Shown here in pieces: positions 46,980 to 57,579 of a stretch of 64,000 nucleotides of DNA. A program made the translations under genes and the position numbers. The stretch comes from Rhodospirillaceae bacterium (lineage in GTDB: Bacteria; Pseudomonadota; Alphaproteobacteria; Thalassobaculales; Thalassobaculaceae). The DNA lies in assembly GCA_018401495.1 (NCBI GenBank), contig JAGYJX010000010.1:231515-295514 (forward strand), read 5' to 3'. Each line of letters opens with the position of its first letter. Positions within the stretch are counted from its first letter, which is position 1. The notes beneath the pieces are model-generated. The model saw only the letters and a program-made list of their open reading frames with translations. It ran no database searches and was not told the DNA's origin.

Positions 46980-47171
46980 CTATGGCTTTTTGCTCCCGAT
47001 AGTGCCGCTAGTTTTTGAGCTATTACCGCTGTTTCCGCTGCTAGATTGGGTGCCAGCACTCTGGTTGTTTTGGCTTTCGCTTGCCGAATTCATAGTGTTT
47101 AGGTGATGGCTTGTTGAAAGAGACTTCTGCACCGGTACTGTGGCGGAGGTCGTATGTATTTTTCCTGTCAT
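46980..47171 (-). CDS. Ser/Asn/Gly-rich micro-protein 2
   Basis: 63 residues. Begins MTGKIHTTSATVPVQKSLST and ends in a Ser/Gly/Asn-rich tail (SSSGNSGNSSKTSG). The segment LSTSHHLNTMNSAS aligns with LSTGHHTGTLSTPS of the upstream gene, so the two are probably paralogues. The ATG lies 4 bases after the upstream stop, with AGG before it, suggesting coupled translation. Function unknown. Confidence 0.5.
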   Translation of the reverse strand: MTGKIHTTSATVPVQKSLSTSHHLNTMNSASESQNNQSAGTQSSSGNSGNSSKTSGTIGSKKP

Positions 47172-47175
47172 TGAC

Positions 47176-47370
47176 CTAGTTCCGTTGATCTTGTTTCTGA
47201 GGCTTGCCGGAATCTCCGCCCGAACCGCCCGTTCCGCCGCCACTTTTGGTTTGAGGTGGATCGGCCGCTGTGCTTGGTGTGCTCAGCGTCCCAGTGTGGT
47301 GACCGGTGGAGAGTGTGTTGTAGCCTAGCCGCTCAAAGGAATTTGATTTCGTTGGTCTCTTGATCATTCG
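47176..47370 (-). CDS. Ser/Thr/Gly-rich micro-protein 1
   Basis: 64 residues, MIKRPTKSNSFERLGYNTLS, then TGHHTGTLSTPSTA and a Gly/Lys tail (TKSGGGTGGSGGDSGKPQKQ). First of three same-strand genes (47370 to 46492). AAAGGG lies upstream. Shared LST-x-HH-x-x-T motif with the next gene. A precursor-peptide or disordered-adaptor role is possible but unsupported. Confidence 0.5.
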   Translation of the reverse strand, partial: RMIKRPTKSNSFERLGYNTLSTGHHTGTLSTPSTAADPPQTKSGGGTGGSGGDSGKPQKQDQRN

Positions 47371-47437
47371 GTCTGACCCTTTCGTTCCCGTGAGGCAACG
47401 CAAGCATAGCATGCTGCGATAAACAAGAACGAACTAT

Positions 47438-47923
47438 CTAACTTGCGTCGCCGGCCTGGGCTCCAGGGCCGGCGACCACGTAGGCGGCACTGAGAGCCCG
47501 CTTGATGGTCTCGGGATGGACATTGCGGCCGGCGTCGGCTTTGATCGCGTCGGCGATCTTCCTGAGCGAGTGCCCCTCGTGCCGCAGGGCACCCATCCTG
47601 GTGACGAGCGCCTGTTCGTCAGGATCCGACACCAACTGTCCATTGTCGCCGACCCGGTAACCGAACGGTGCGCGCTGGCCACCCAGAAACCGTCCCTTCG
47701 TCTTCTGGTTGACCTTTACGTCCGAGATCCGTTCGGCGATGCGCTCGCGTTCGAATTGCGCCACAGCGCTCATGATGGTGAACACTAGTCCGATGATGCC
47801 GTTGCTGGTGCAGTCATCCCCGCCGAGATCCATCAGGTACAACTTGACGCCCTGGTTCTTGAATCGCTGGAGCACGGCGAACGCGTCACCAGCGGATGCG
47901 TTTGATCGACAATATGTTGTCAA
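47438..47923 (-). pseudogene. Serine recombinase lacking its catalytic N-terminus
   Basis: 161 codons. It starts inside the resolvase domain (AGDAFAVLQRFKNQGVKLYL, then IIGLVFTIMSAVAQFERERI and AERISDVKVNQKTKGRFLGG) and continues into the recombinase DNA-binding part. The first 60 or so residues, including the nucleophilic Ser (YxRxSTxxQ), are missing, so it cannot recombine DNA alone. Likely the remnant of the island's invertase or integrase. Confidence 0.8.
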
Positions 47924-48082
47924 GGCGCATTAGCGATGTGACAAATTCGGCCGCCGGGAGCCTTCGTCAGCACGTCTAATCCTGGGCCGTCCAGCGCGCC
48001 CGCTCCCGCTCACGAAAATCTGGATTGTCCCGACCGTCGCCCCGCCATTGAATATCGCATCTCAACTTCGAGGCGTGGTGCG

Positions 48083-48676
48083 ATGGTTGGACCAGAACAT
48101 GGAGAACGTCACTCAGACCTGATGCAATACGGAACACCCGAGCTCCATGCGATGGTCGAACTGGTCTATGACTATCCGGACATGCTGTATTGGATTTGGC
48201 GCGAAGTCGTTGAGCGTCGCTCGATTGCCGCGCGCGTCCTCGCCTCCATGATCGAATTGAAGCTGCGGAACACCGAAGGCTTCGTATGGCCAGGAACCGG
48301 CCCGCTTAACAGTCGGCCCGGCGCCCCCGTCGATATCGTCGCTCCCGCGCTGGGGCCGCTCGCAGCGCTGGGCTATCGCGTCGGCAAAAACGGAGAGACC
48401 GCGTCCCGCCGCAAGATCATCCTTCGCCAAGCCTATCAATCGGCTGTGCCCGTGGTCGCGGATGCAAACTACATGGCCGAATGGGGCGAACCGGCGACCT
48501 GTCGTCGCCTCCACAAAATGGCCCGATCCATCGCGGCATTTGCTAGCAAGGCCAAGAACCACCGCGAAGCCAACTATGCGCAGGCCATTTACGATTGGGA
48601 GGCGGACTTGGAATGGCTGCGGACCGAATACTACGTCGGGCGCTGCGACTTCATCTGGCCCTCATCTGAGTCATAA
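48083..48676 (+). CDS. Conserved hypothetical protein, accessory-region type
   Basis: 197 residues. The helical first part (YDYPDMLYWIWREVVERRSI) is followed by LGPLAALGYRVGKNGETASR, YMAEWGEPATCRRLHKMARS and YDWEADLEWLRTEYYVGRCD. I recall similar GYRVG...WGEP...DWE-DL-WL proteins in mobile regions of alphaproteobacteria but no known function. It lies next to the tRNA attachment site. Confidence 0.6.
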   Translation: MVGPEHGERHSDLMQYGTPELHAMVELVYDYPDMLYWIWREVVERRSIAARVLASMIELKLRNTEGFVWPGTGPLNSRPGAPVDIVAPALGPLAALGYRVGKNGETASRRKIILRQAYQSAVPVVADANYMAEWGEPATCRRLHKMARSIAAFASKAKNHREANYAQAIYDWEADLEWLRTEYYVGRCDFIWPSSES

Positions 48677-48764
48677 CACTATAGACTGCTCGTGGGGCTC
48701 AATTTGGGACCAGCACACTCTGTTATAGAAGATTCAAATAAATCATATCGTTACAAGGATAAGC

Positions 48765-48786
48765 TGGCGGAGGGAGCGGGATTCGA
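48765..48786 (-). repeat. attR: 3' end of tRNA-Ser used as attachment site
   Basis: The 22 bases TGGCGGAGGGAGCGGGATTC plus GA are identical to 45243-45264. They cover CCA, the discriminator, the acceptor 3' strand and part of the T arm. Confidence 0.85.
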
Positions 48787-48854
48787 ACCCGCGAGAAGCT
48801 TTCGCCCCTACACACTTTCCAGGCGTGCGCCTTCAACCACTCGGCCATCCCTCC
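48765..48854 (-). tRNA. tRNA-Ser (anticodon GGA)
   Basis: The minus strand gives GGAGGGAUGGCCGAGUGGUU, then the anticodon stem CACGC/GUGUG with loop CUGGAAA (anticodon GGA), a long variable arm, T-loop GGUUCGAAUCC, acceptor CUCCCUCC and CCA. Class II tRNA, complete, so the island integration kept the gene functional. Confidence 0.96.
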
Positions 48855-49064
48855 GGAAGCGCGCGACCCTAATCGACTGCAACCCGGTTTGCAACGCCGC
48901 AGAAGGCCGCCGCCGGCGGTCGTCGCCGTCGCCCCGACCCGCGCCCCGACCGGCCTCCGCGCCGCCGGGCGCGCCGCTATCGCCGCCGGCCGCGCCGTGT
49001 TTAACTCGCCACGGGAGCGCGGGCGTGGCGGTGGCCACGACCCGGGATCAGTCACGGGTTCTGC

Positions 49065-49386
49065 ATGCGTACCGGTTTCCGCGTCTTGGGGTGGATCCTC
49101 GCCGTCCTCGCCATCCTGCTGCTGGCGCGCGACCTGTTCGTGCTGGCGCAGTCGGGGGCCTGGGCGCCGATCGACGTCGGCCCGCTGTGGAACGCCCTGC
49201 ACCCGGGCTCGCTGCAGCTGGCGCAGCCGGCGATCGAGCGCCACGTCCACCCGTACCTCTGGGACCCGCTGCTGCTGGACGGTGCTGCTGACCCCGGCGT
49301 TCGCGGTGCTGGGCGTGCTGGCGGCGCTGATTCTGCTGCTGGCCGGGCGCCGGCGGGGCCGGCGGGCGCGGCGCTACGGCGGTTGA
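49065..49386 (+). CDS. Small two-TM membrane protein (one frameshift)
   Basis: About 107 residues. MRTGFRVLGWILAVLAILLL is the first segment; the middle has WNALHPGSLQLAQPAIERHV. After a frame change near 49275 the second segment reads LTPAFAVLGVLAALILLLAG and a basic tail (RRRGRRARR). Unknown function. Confidence 0.7.
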
Positions 49387-49478
49387 CGGCGGTTGCGGGA
49401 GCGCCGTCGGCGGGCGTTGCCGGGTGCGGTGCGGCACACTATGTTCCGCGCCGCGTTTTTCAGGCATAACCCGGCCCC

Positions 49479-51278
<1,800 letters not shown>

Positions 51279-51285
51279 CCCGGCG

Positions 51286-52566
51286 ATGACGGCCGGCGAT
51301 CCGGTCGCCTCGTTCTACCAGCGGTTCCCCTACCCGCCGCGCGACTCCGCCGCGGCGCCCGACACCCTGGCCTGGATCCTGCCGGCGAACCTGCCGACGG
51401 TGGCGCACCACGTGTTCGCCGGCGCCCTGCCGCGCGGCCGGGCGCTGCGCTTCCTGGTGGCCGGCGGCGGCACCGGCGACGCGGTGGTCTCGCTCGGCGG
51501 CTGGCTGCAGCCGGCTCGGCCTCGAGGGGTCGATCGACTACGTCGACCTGTCGCGGGCGTCCTGCGCGATCGCCCGCCGGCGCGCCGAGGCGGCCGGCCT
51601 CGGCAACGTCAGCTTCCGGATCGGCCCGCTGGAGGCGCTGGCGACCGGCCCGGCGGGGGAATACGACTACGTCGATTTCTGCGGCGTGCTGAACCACGTG
51701 CCGGACCCGGCCCGGGCGCTGGCGGCGCTGGCGCACGTCATCGCGCCGGGCGGCGGCATCGGCGTCATGGCCTATGGCAGCCTCGGCCGGACCGGGGTCT
51801 ACGAGGCCCAGGCGGCGCTGCGGATGCTCGGGGTCGACGGCGCCCGGCCCGACGGCCCGGCGCTGGCGCGCGTCGTTCGCGGCGGGGCTGCCGACGAGCA
51901 ACTGGCTGCTGCGCAACCCCAGCTTCGAGCGCATCGCCGAGGCCGACGACGCCGAGCTCGTCCGACGTCCTGCTGAACCCGCGCGACCGCGCCTTCACCA
52001 CCGACACCCTCGACGACCTGATGACCGAGGCCGGGCTGGCGATCCGCAGCTTCATCCCGCCGTTCCTGTACGACCCGGTGGCGGCGCTGCGCGACCCGGC
52101 CCTGAAGGCCGCCGCCGGCGGCCTCGACCGGCGCGGTCGCTGGCGGCTCGCCGAGCTCATGCAGGGCAATTTCAGCAAGCACGTGTTCTACGCCGTCAAG
52201 CCGGCGCCCGGCGCCGCCGCCGGCGCGGGCGACGACGACCCGGCCGAGCGGTTGCTCGACGATCCGGCGACCGTGCTGTTCCCGATCGCCATCGACTTTC
52301 CGGCGGTCGCCAGGGCGCTGGCGGCGCGGCCGGCCGAGCGCCGCTCGCTGCAGGTCACCGTCGACCGCCGCTCGGTGACGGTCGGCATCCGGCTGTCGGA
52401 TTTCGACCTGGCGATCCTCGCGGCCCTCGACGGGCCGACCCGTATCGGCGCGGTCACGGCCCGGGTCGCGGCCGGCACGAATGTGCCGGGCGAGGTGGCG
52501 GCCGCGCTCGGCCCGCTGCAGCGCAAGCTGACCCGGCTCGGGCTGCTGCACCTGATGGCGGGCTGA
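51286..52566 (+). CDS. Class I SAM-dependent methyltransferase (three compensating frameshifts)
   Basis: About 420 residues. The SAM motif is FLVAGGGTGDAVVSLGG, then (second frame) YVDLSRASCAIARRRAEAAG, YDYVDFCGVLNHVPDPARAL and GGIGVMAYGSLGRTGVYEA; (third frame) SNWLLRNPSFERIAEADDAE; and the original frame again from about 51960 (FTTDTLDDLMTEAGLAIRSF to the stop). Breaks lie near 51520, 51880 and 51955 and together restore the frame, which argues for sequence errors. The C-terminal 120 residues form an added domain. Start is 8 bases after lepA. Confidence 0.75.
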   Translation: MTAGDPVASFYQRFPYPPRDSAAAPDTLAWILPANLPTVAHHVFAGALPRGRALRFLVAGGGTGDAVVSLGGWLQPARPRGVDRLRRPVAGVLRDRPPARRGGRPRQRQLPDRPAGGAGDRPGGGIRLRRFLRRAEPRAGPGPGAGGAGARHRAGRRHRRHGLWQPRPDRGLRGPGGAADARGRRRPARRPGAGARRSRRGCRRATGCCATPASSASPRPTTPSSSDVLLNPRDRAFTTDTLDDLMTEAGLAIRSFIPPFLYDPVAALRDPALKAAAGGLDRRGRWRLAELMQGNFSKHVFYAVKPAPGAAAGAGDDDPAERLLDDPATVLFPIAIDFPAVARALAARPAERRSLQVTVDRRSVTVGIRLSDFDLAILAALDGPTRIGAVTARVAAGTNVPGEVAAALGPLQRKLTRLGLLHLMAG

Positions 52567-52746
52567 CCGGCCGGCCCGGGTCTTCGGGAAACCCGTGGAC
52601 GCGCCGGGCGGCGGTCCCCACAATCGGTCGATTGCAGGGCCGATCGTCTCGGCGCGTGGCAACGCTGTCGGGACGGATGGCCGTTGAGGAGACGCGATGT
52701 GGACCGTCCGGCACGTCGCAGGCGACAGCAGGCCGGGGTCTCCAGG

Positions 52747-53386
52747 ATGAGCGCTGTCGACGACGGTCCCGGCGGCTCGTTCTGGACGCTGCCCGGCGAG
52801 CACGCCGAGATCGCCATCGAGCGCGTCGGCGAGTTTCCGCTGCTCGCCGAGTGCCTGGCGGTCATGGCGGTCGCGCGGCTGGCGGGCTGCCGGCCTCGAT
52901 CGATCCGCTGCGCTTCCCGCGCGCCGCGATCCGCGGCCTGAACCTGTTCGAGCGCGTGCCGGCCGGCGACGACTGGCGGATCCGCATCGTCGGCAGCCTG
53001 GTCACCGACCATGTCGGGCGCGAGCTGCGCGGCACCGGCCTGGTCCAGAACTTCACCGATGCCGACCGCGGCGTGGTGCGCGCCGCCCTCAACGCGGCGG
53101 CGTCGCGGCGCGAGCCGGACCTGCTGCGCCGGCACTGGGTCGATCCGCGCGGCGTGCGCTGGGCCTATGTCCGGCGGTACTGCCGCTCAGCGGCGACGGC
53201 GCGACGGCGACGGGCCGATCTGCGAGCGAGTACGGGCGACCGCCGACCTCCGGCCGCGCACGACTCGGTGGCGGCTGGCCCGGGCCTCCGCCGGCGGCCG
53301 GCGGATCGCGGTTGTCGCGGCGCCGCGCAGCCTCCATGATCATCGCAGGTCCCGTCGACCCGACGCCGCCGCAGGAGAGCGTTGAG
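52747..53386 (+). CDS. PAS_5-like protein, paralogue of the next gene (frameshifted)
   Basis: FWTLPGEHAEIAIERVGEFP matches FWQLPGVHTELPIERVAEFP in the gene at 53389, so these are tandem duplicates. Frames change near 52880 (then PASIDPLRFPRAAIRGLNLF, IRIVGSLVTDHVGRELRGTG) and near 53175. The end (SMIIAGPVDPTPPQES) aligns with the C-terminus of the partner. Probably intact in the real genome. Confidence 0.65.
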
Positions 53387-53388
53387 CA

Positions 53389-53907
53389 ATGCCGCCGTCG
53401 AGCCAGTCGGATCCGGTGTTCTGGCAGCTGCCGGGCGTGCACACCGAATTGCCGATCGAGCGGGTGGCCGAGTTTCCGCTGCTTGCCGCCGCCCTGGCGG
53501 TGTGGCGGGAGACCGCGGTCGAGCGCCTGCCGGCGACCATCGACCCGCTGGCCCTGCCGGTCGCGGTCATCAAGGGGGTCAGCCTGTTCCGTCGCGACCC
53601 GGAGACCGGCGACTGGGTGGTGGGGCTGGCCGGCTCGCTCCTCACCGGCGGTCACGGCCGGGAGATGAAGGGCACCGGCCTCGCCGACGGGTTCGCGCCC
53701 GCCGACCTGGACCGCGTGCGCCAGGGCATCGACCGGGCGGTGGAGCGCGGCGAGCCCGAACTGATCCGGCGCGAATTCCGCGATCCCGAGGGGCGGCGCT
53801 GGTCGTTCGTCCGCCTGCTGCTGCCGCTCAGCAGCGACGGCGTGCTGCGCGACCGCTACGCCATGGTGATCGACCCGGACACCTTCGGCGCCCCGTTCCA
53901 GGAGTGA
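53389..53907 (+). CDS. PAS_5-like protein
   Basis: 172 residues. VFWQLPGVHTELPIERVAEF, VIKGVSLFRRDPETGDWVVG and LAGSLLTGGHGREMKGTGLA correspond to the PAS_5 order, with VGLAGSLLT at the place of the [YR]LxGT strand. Ends RYAMVIDPDTFG. No output domain. Tandem with the preceding paralogue. Confidence 0.7.
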   Translation: MPPSSQSDPVFWQLPGVHTELPIERVAEFPLLAAALAVWRETAVERLPATIDPLALPVAVIKGVSLFRRDPETGDWVVGLAGSLLTGGHGREMKGTGLADGFAPADLDRVRQGIDRAVERGEPELIRREFRDPEGRRWSFVRLLLPLSSDGVLRDRYAMVIDPDTFGAPFQE

Positions 53908-53982
53908 GGCCACGCGGCTGTGGCCAAAGCGGCCGCCGTCGGCCAGGATTCGCCCTTCCGTCCATCCCCGCCCGAGAGTGCC

Positions 53983-54762
53983 ATGACCGATACCGATCCG
54001 GCCGCCGCCCGCCCCGCGGCGGCGACCCGCACCGTCGCCGTCACCGGAGCGTCGCGCGGCCTCGGCGCCGCCATGGCGCTGGAACTGGCGGCGCGCGGCC
54101 TGACCGTCGGCTGCCTGTCGCGCAAGGGCATCGGCTCGGAGGAGGGGCCGGTGCCGGCCGAGCTGGCGGCCCGGATGGTCACCATCGCCTGCGACGTCGA
54201 CGACCCGCAGTCGCTGCGCTCGGCGCTGGCGGCGCTGGTCGAGCGCACCGGCGGCCTGCACGCCCTGGTCAACAACGCCGGCATCCACCGCCAGGGCCGC
54301 AGCGAGAGCTTCGAGCCGGACGATTTCGCGGCCGTGCTGCGCACCAACGCCCTCGGGGTGTTCGCCGCCTGCCAGGCCGCGCACCCGCACCTGGTGGCGG
54401 CCGGCGGCGGCGTGATCGTCAACATCGGCTCGCACTACGACAAGATGGGCGTGAAATACAACGCCGCCTACTGCGCCTCGAAGGCGGCGGTCGGCGCCAT
54501 CACCCGCTGCCTGGCGGTCGAGTGGGCCAGGCAGGACATCCGGGTGGTCGACGTCGCCCCCGGCTTCACCCTGACCGACCTGAACCGCAGCCACATGGAC
54601 GACCCGCGGTTCCGCGCCTTCATCGAGCGCGCGATCCCGCGCGGCCGCCCCGGCGAGGCCTGGGAGGTGGCGCGCTTCGTGGCCGCGATCGTGGTCGAGG
54701 ACATCCCGTTCCTGACCGGCGAGACCTTCTACATCGACGGCGGGCAGGCGATCGCGAACTGA
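53983..54762 (+). CDS. Short-chain dehydrogenase/reductase
   Basis: 259 residues. Cofactor motif VAVTGASRGLGAAMALELAA, LVNNAGIHRQG, catalytic IVNIGSHYDKMGVKYNAAYC with Ser and the YxxxK of YCASK, and the C-terminal ETFYIDGGQ. Substrate unknown. Confidence 0.92.
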   Translation: MTDTDPAAARPAAATRTVAVTGASRGLGAAMALELAARGLTVGCLSRKGIGSEEGPVPAELAARMVTIACDVDDPQSLRSALAALVERTGGLHALVNNAGIHRQGRSESFEPDDFAAVLRTNALGVFAACQAAHPHLVAAGGGVIVNIGSHYDKMGVKYNAAYCASKAAVGAITRCLAVEWARQDIRVVDVAPGFTLTDLNRSHMDDPRFRAFIERAIPRGRPGEAWEVARFVAAIVVEDIPFLTGETFYIDGGQAIAN

Positions 54763-54897
54763 TGCCCGTCGCTTCGTGGGTCCCGGATCCGTCCCGCCAG
54801 GGGCGGTCCGGTCCGGTCCGGGATGGCGGTCTCTTCGACGCTCGTCATCCCGGGCGTCGCGTAGCGGCGACCCGGGATCCACCAAACGACGCGCGCT
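54763..54897. repeat. Intergenic palindromic repeat
   Basis: GTGGGTCCCGGATCC (near 54777) and GACCCGGGATCCAC (near 54869) are inverted copies, with CTCGTCATCCCGGG between them. It may end transcription of the two converging genes. Core resembles the repeats at 6.3 and 19.9-20.3 kb. Confidence 0.5.
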
Positions 54898-55308
54898 CTA
54901 CCACGCCTTCATGAACACCTCGTCGACCGGGATCTTGTAGGCCTCGGCGAGCGCGTTGGTCTGGTTGAACATGCCGACCACCGCCAGCAGCTCGCCGTAC
55001 TCGGCGTCGGTCATGCCGAGCTTGCGCGCCGCCGCGGTGTGGCTGCGGGTGCAGTAGTCGCAGCCGTTGGTGGCCGACACCGCGACCGCGATCATCTCCT
55101 TGAACTTCGGGTCCAGGGCGCCCGGCGCCATCACCTCCTTCAGCCCGTACCACAGCCGCTTCAGGCTCGGCGGGTGGCTGGCGAACACCTTCCAGGCGTT
55201 CGGCACGAAGCCGATGCCCTTGGTCGCCATGATGTCGTCGTACACCGCCCGCACCTCGGCGTCGGCGTCGTCGTACTCGACCATCGCCACGGTCGCCGGC
55301 TCGCTCAT
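54898..55308 (-). CDS. Carboxymuconolactone decarboxylase/AhpD-like protein
   Basis: 136 residues. The redox motif is SATNGCDYCTRSHTAAARKL (CxxC and His), characteristic of AhpD-like peroxidase helpers. The protein is wholly helical. Divergent from an SDR gene. Confidence 0.88.
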   Translation of the reverse strand: MSEPATVAMVEYDDADAEVRAVYDDIMATKGIGFVPNAWKVFASHPPSLKRLWYGLKEVMAPGALDPKFKEMIAVAVSATNGCDYCTRSHTAAARKLGMTDAEYGELLAVVGMFNQTNALAEAYKIPVDEVFMKAW

Positions 55309-55394
55309 GACGGCACGCTCCTCTCGCTGGTTTCATCCCGGCCGAACTGTGGCATGGTCGCCGGCGGACGACGAGAGCGAGGCGAGGTGCTCCC

Positions 55395-56199
55395 ATGAAG
55401 GTCTTCGACACCGATCTCTCCGGCCGGACCGCCCTGGTGACCGGATCGACCCGCGGCATCGGCTACGCCAGCGCCGTCGGCCTGGCGGCGATGGGCGCTG
55501 TGGTCGCGGTCAACGGCCGCACCGCCGAGGCGGTCGATCACGCCATCGCCGAGCTGGGCGTCCGGGTGCCGGAGGGCCGGTTCCTGGCCGCCCCCGGCGA
55601 TCTCGCCACCGCCGAGGGCTGCGCGGCGGTGATCGCCGCCGTCCCCGAGGTCGACGTGCTGGTCAACAACACCGGCGTCTACGAGCCGAAGCCGTTCGCC
55701 GAGACCCCGGACGAGGACTGGCAGCGGATGTTCGACGTCAACGTGATGAGCGGCGTGCGCCTGACCCGCCATCACCTGCCGCGCATGCTGGAGCGCGACT
55801 GGGGGCGGGTGGTGTTCGTGTCGTCGGAATCGGCGATCGTGGTGCCGCCCGAGATGATCCACTACGGCTTCTCCAAGGCCGCCCAGCTGGCGATCGCGCG
55901 CGGTTGCTGCCGAACTCACCAAGGGCAGCCGGGTGACCGTCAACTCGGTGCTGCCGGGGCCGACCTGGGTCGAGGCGCAGGTCGAGCGGGTGGCGGCGCG
56001 GGCCTCGGCCCAGGGCGTCTCCGTCGACACCTTCAAGGAGCAGACCTTCAGCGTGCGCCGGCCGTCCTCGCTGCTGCAGCGCTACGCCGAGCCGGAGGAG
56101 GTGGCGTCGCTGATCTGCTACGTCTGCTCGCCGGCGGCGGCCGCCACCAACGGCGCCGCCCTGCGCTGCGACGGCGGCATCGTGCGCACGCCGTTCTAG
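55395..56199 (+). CDS. Short-chain dehydrogenase/reductase (one frameshift)
   Basis: About 268 residues. TALVTGSTRGIGYASAVGLA is the cofactor motif, LVNNTGVYEPKPF is present, the catalytic Ser is in VVFVSSESAIVV and the YxxxK is in MIHYGFSKAAQLA. The frame breaks near 55902 (AIARG / VAAELTKGSRVTVN). The end is GAALRCDGGIVRTPF. Confidence 0.87.
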
Positions 56200-56221
56200 C
56201 CGACACCGGCCGCTCCGCGGG

Positions 56222-56947
56222 CTATACCCGCGCCAGCAGCTCCTCGACGAAGGCCGGCACCAGGACCGTCGCCGGCCCGTGACGGGCCTCGTGGAAGGCG
56301 GTGACGCCCGCCGACGGCTCCAGGTTCAGCTCGACGGTGTGGGCGCCGGCGACGTAGCGCGCCTCCTCCACGAAGCCGGCCGCCGGGTAGACGTTGCCGG
56401 AGGTGCCGATCGACACGAACAGCGCGCAGGCCGCCAGCGCCGCCACGATCCGCTCCATCTCCAGCGGGGTCTCGCCGAACCACACCACGTCCGGGCGCAG
56501 CGTCCCGGCGCCCCGGCAGGCCGGGCAGACGGTGTCGACGCCGAGATCGTCGCGCCAGGGCGCGATCGTCCCGCAGCCGCCGCAGCGCGCCTTCAGCATC
56601 TCGCCGTGCATGTGGACCAGCGCGCTGGACCCGGCGCGCTCGTGCAGGTCGTCGATGTTCTGGGTCACCAGCAGCACCGGCCCCGGCCAGGCGCGCTCGA
56701 GCCGGGCCAGTGCGGCGTGCGCGGCGTTCGGCTGGATTTTCGGGTCCAGCAGGCCGCGGCGCCGGGCGTTGTAGAAGGCGTGGACCCGACCGGGGTCGCG
56801 CGCGAAGGCTTCGGGGGTGGCGACATCCTCGATCCGCACCGTCGACCAGATGCCGTCGGCGTCGCGGAACGTCTCCAGGCCCGACTCCTTGGAGATCCCG
56901 GCTCCGGTGAGCACCACGATCGCATCCTGTGGCCGCAGATCCTTCAC
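56222..56947 (-). CDS. cobB: NAD-dependent protein deacylase (sirtuin, class III)
   Basis: 241 residues from GTG 56947. VVLTGAGISKESGLETFRDA and LVTQNIDDLHERAGSSALVH (catalytic His in HMHG) are sirtuin motifs; the zinc site is CGGCGTIAPW and VCPACRGAG. Class III sirtuins remove succinyl or malonyl groups from Lys when Y and R are present in the substrate pocket; this has a YNARR-type motif near residue 64. Confidence 0.92.
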   Translation of the reverse strand: MKDLRPQDAIVVLTGAGISKESGLETFRDADGIWSTVRIEDVATPEAFARDPGRVHAFYNARRRGLLDPKIQPNAAHAALARLERAWPGPVLLVTQNIDDLHERAGSSALVHMHGEMLKARCGGCGTIAPWRDDLGVDTVCPACRGAGTLRPDVVWFGETPLEMERIVAALAACALFVSIGTSGNVYPAAGFVEEARYVAGAHTVELNLEPSAGVTAFHEARHGPATVLVPAFVEELLARV

Positions 56948-57072
56948 GCCCGCACCGCGTTCGACTGTCGCTCGGCGGCACCGCGGGCTTGACCGCCCGC
57001 GGCGCCACCGCGACTGTACCCTCCGGCAACGACCGGGGCGACCCCGGCATACCAGGGACCCGCTTCCGCCGC

Positions 57073-57552
57073 ATGTACGCCATCCTGTTCGTCTGCACCG
57101 GGAACATCTGCCGCTCACCGACCGCCGAGGGAATCGCCCGTGCCATGCTGGCGCGCCGCGGCCTCGACGGCGCCGTCGAGGTGGATTCCGCCGGCCTGTA
57201 CGACGGCCATGTCGGCGAGGCGCCGGACGTGCGGGCGCGCGCGGTCGCCAGCGGCCACGGCTACGACCTGTCCGGCCTGCGGGCGCGGGCGTTCGAGAAC
57301 GAGGATTTCGACCGCTTCGACCTGATCCTCGGGATGGACCGCGGCCACGTCCACGACCTGAAGATCCGCGCCGGGCGCGCCCACCGCGACCGGGTCCGGC
57401 TGTTCCTCGACTACACCGCGGACATGAAGGGACTGCCGGTGCCGGATCCCTACGGCCGCGACGCCGAGGAGTACCGGCGGGCGTTCGAGCTGATCGAGGC
57501 CGGCTGCTCCGGCCTGGTGGAAGGCCTGGTGGCGGCCAAGCTGGCCGGCTGA
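57073..57552 (+). CDS. Low-molecular-weight protein-tyrosine phosphatase
   Basis: 159 residues. The catalytic P-loop is LFVCTGNICRSPTAEGIARA (CxxxxxR) and the acid loop is VPDPYGRDAEEY with DPY. Normal length. Divergent from cobB by about 125 bases. Confidence 0.95.
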   Translation: MYAILFVCTGNICRSPTAEGIARAMLARRGLDGAVEVDSAGLYDGHVGEAPDVRARAVASGHGYDLSGLRARAFENEDFDRFDLILGMDRGHVHDLKIRAGRAHRDRVRLFLDYTADMKGLPVPDPYGRDAEEYRRAFELIEAGCSGLVEGLVAAKLAG

Positions 57553-57579
57553 CCCCCGGGGTGGGCGGTGCCGGCCGCC

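Larger units (their letters stand above)
45243..48786. mobile_element. Small genomic island in the 3' end of tRNA-Ser(GGA)
   Basis: About 3.5 kb bounded by perfect 22-bp direct repeats (45243-45264 and 48765-48786). The right copy is the 3' end of the tRNA-Ser gene including CCA. Inside are AT-rich genes unlike the rest of the window, a serine-recombinase remnant and no intact integrase. Short ATATCGTTA boxes lie 12-16 bases inside each end (45280-45288 and 48745-48753). This is the layout of an integrated element that has lost its integrase or was mobilised in trans. Confidence 0.8.

Noticed and set aside
47516..47933. Plus-strand frames over the recombinase remnant
   Set aside because: They are antisense to a clear recombinase domain and lack a family of their own.
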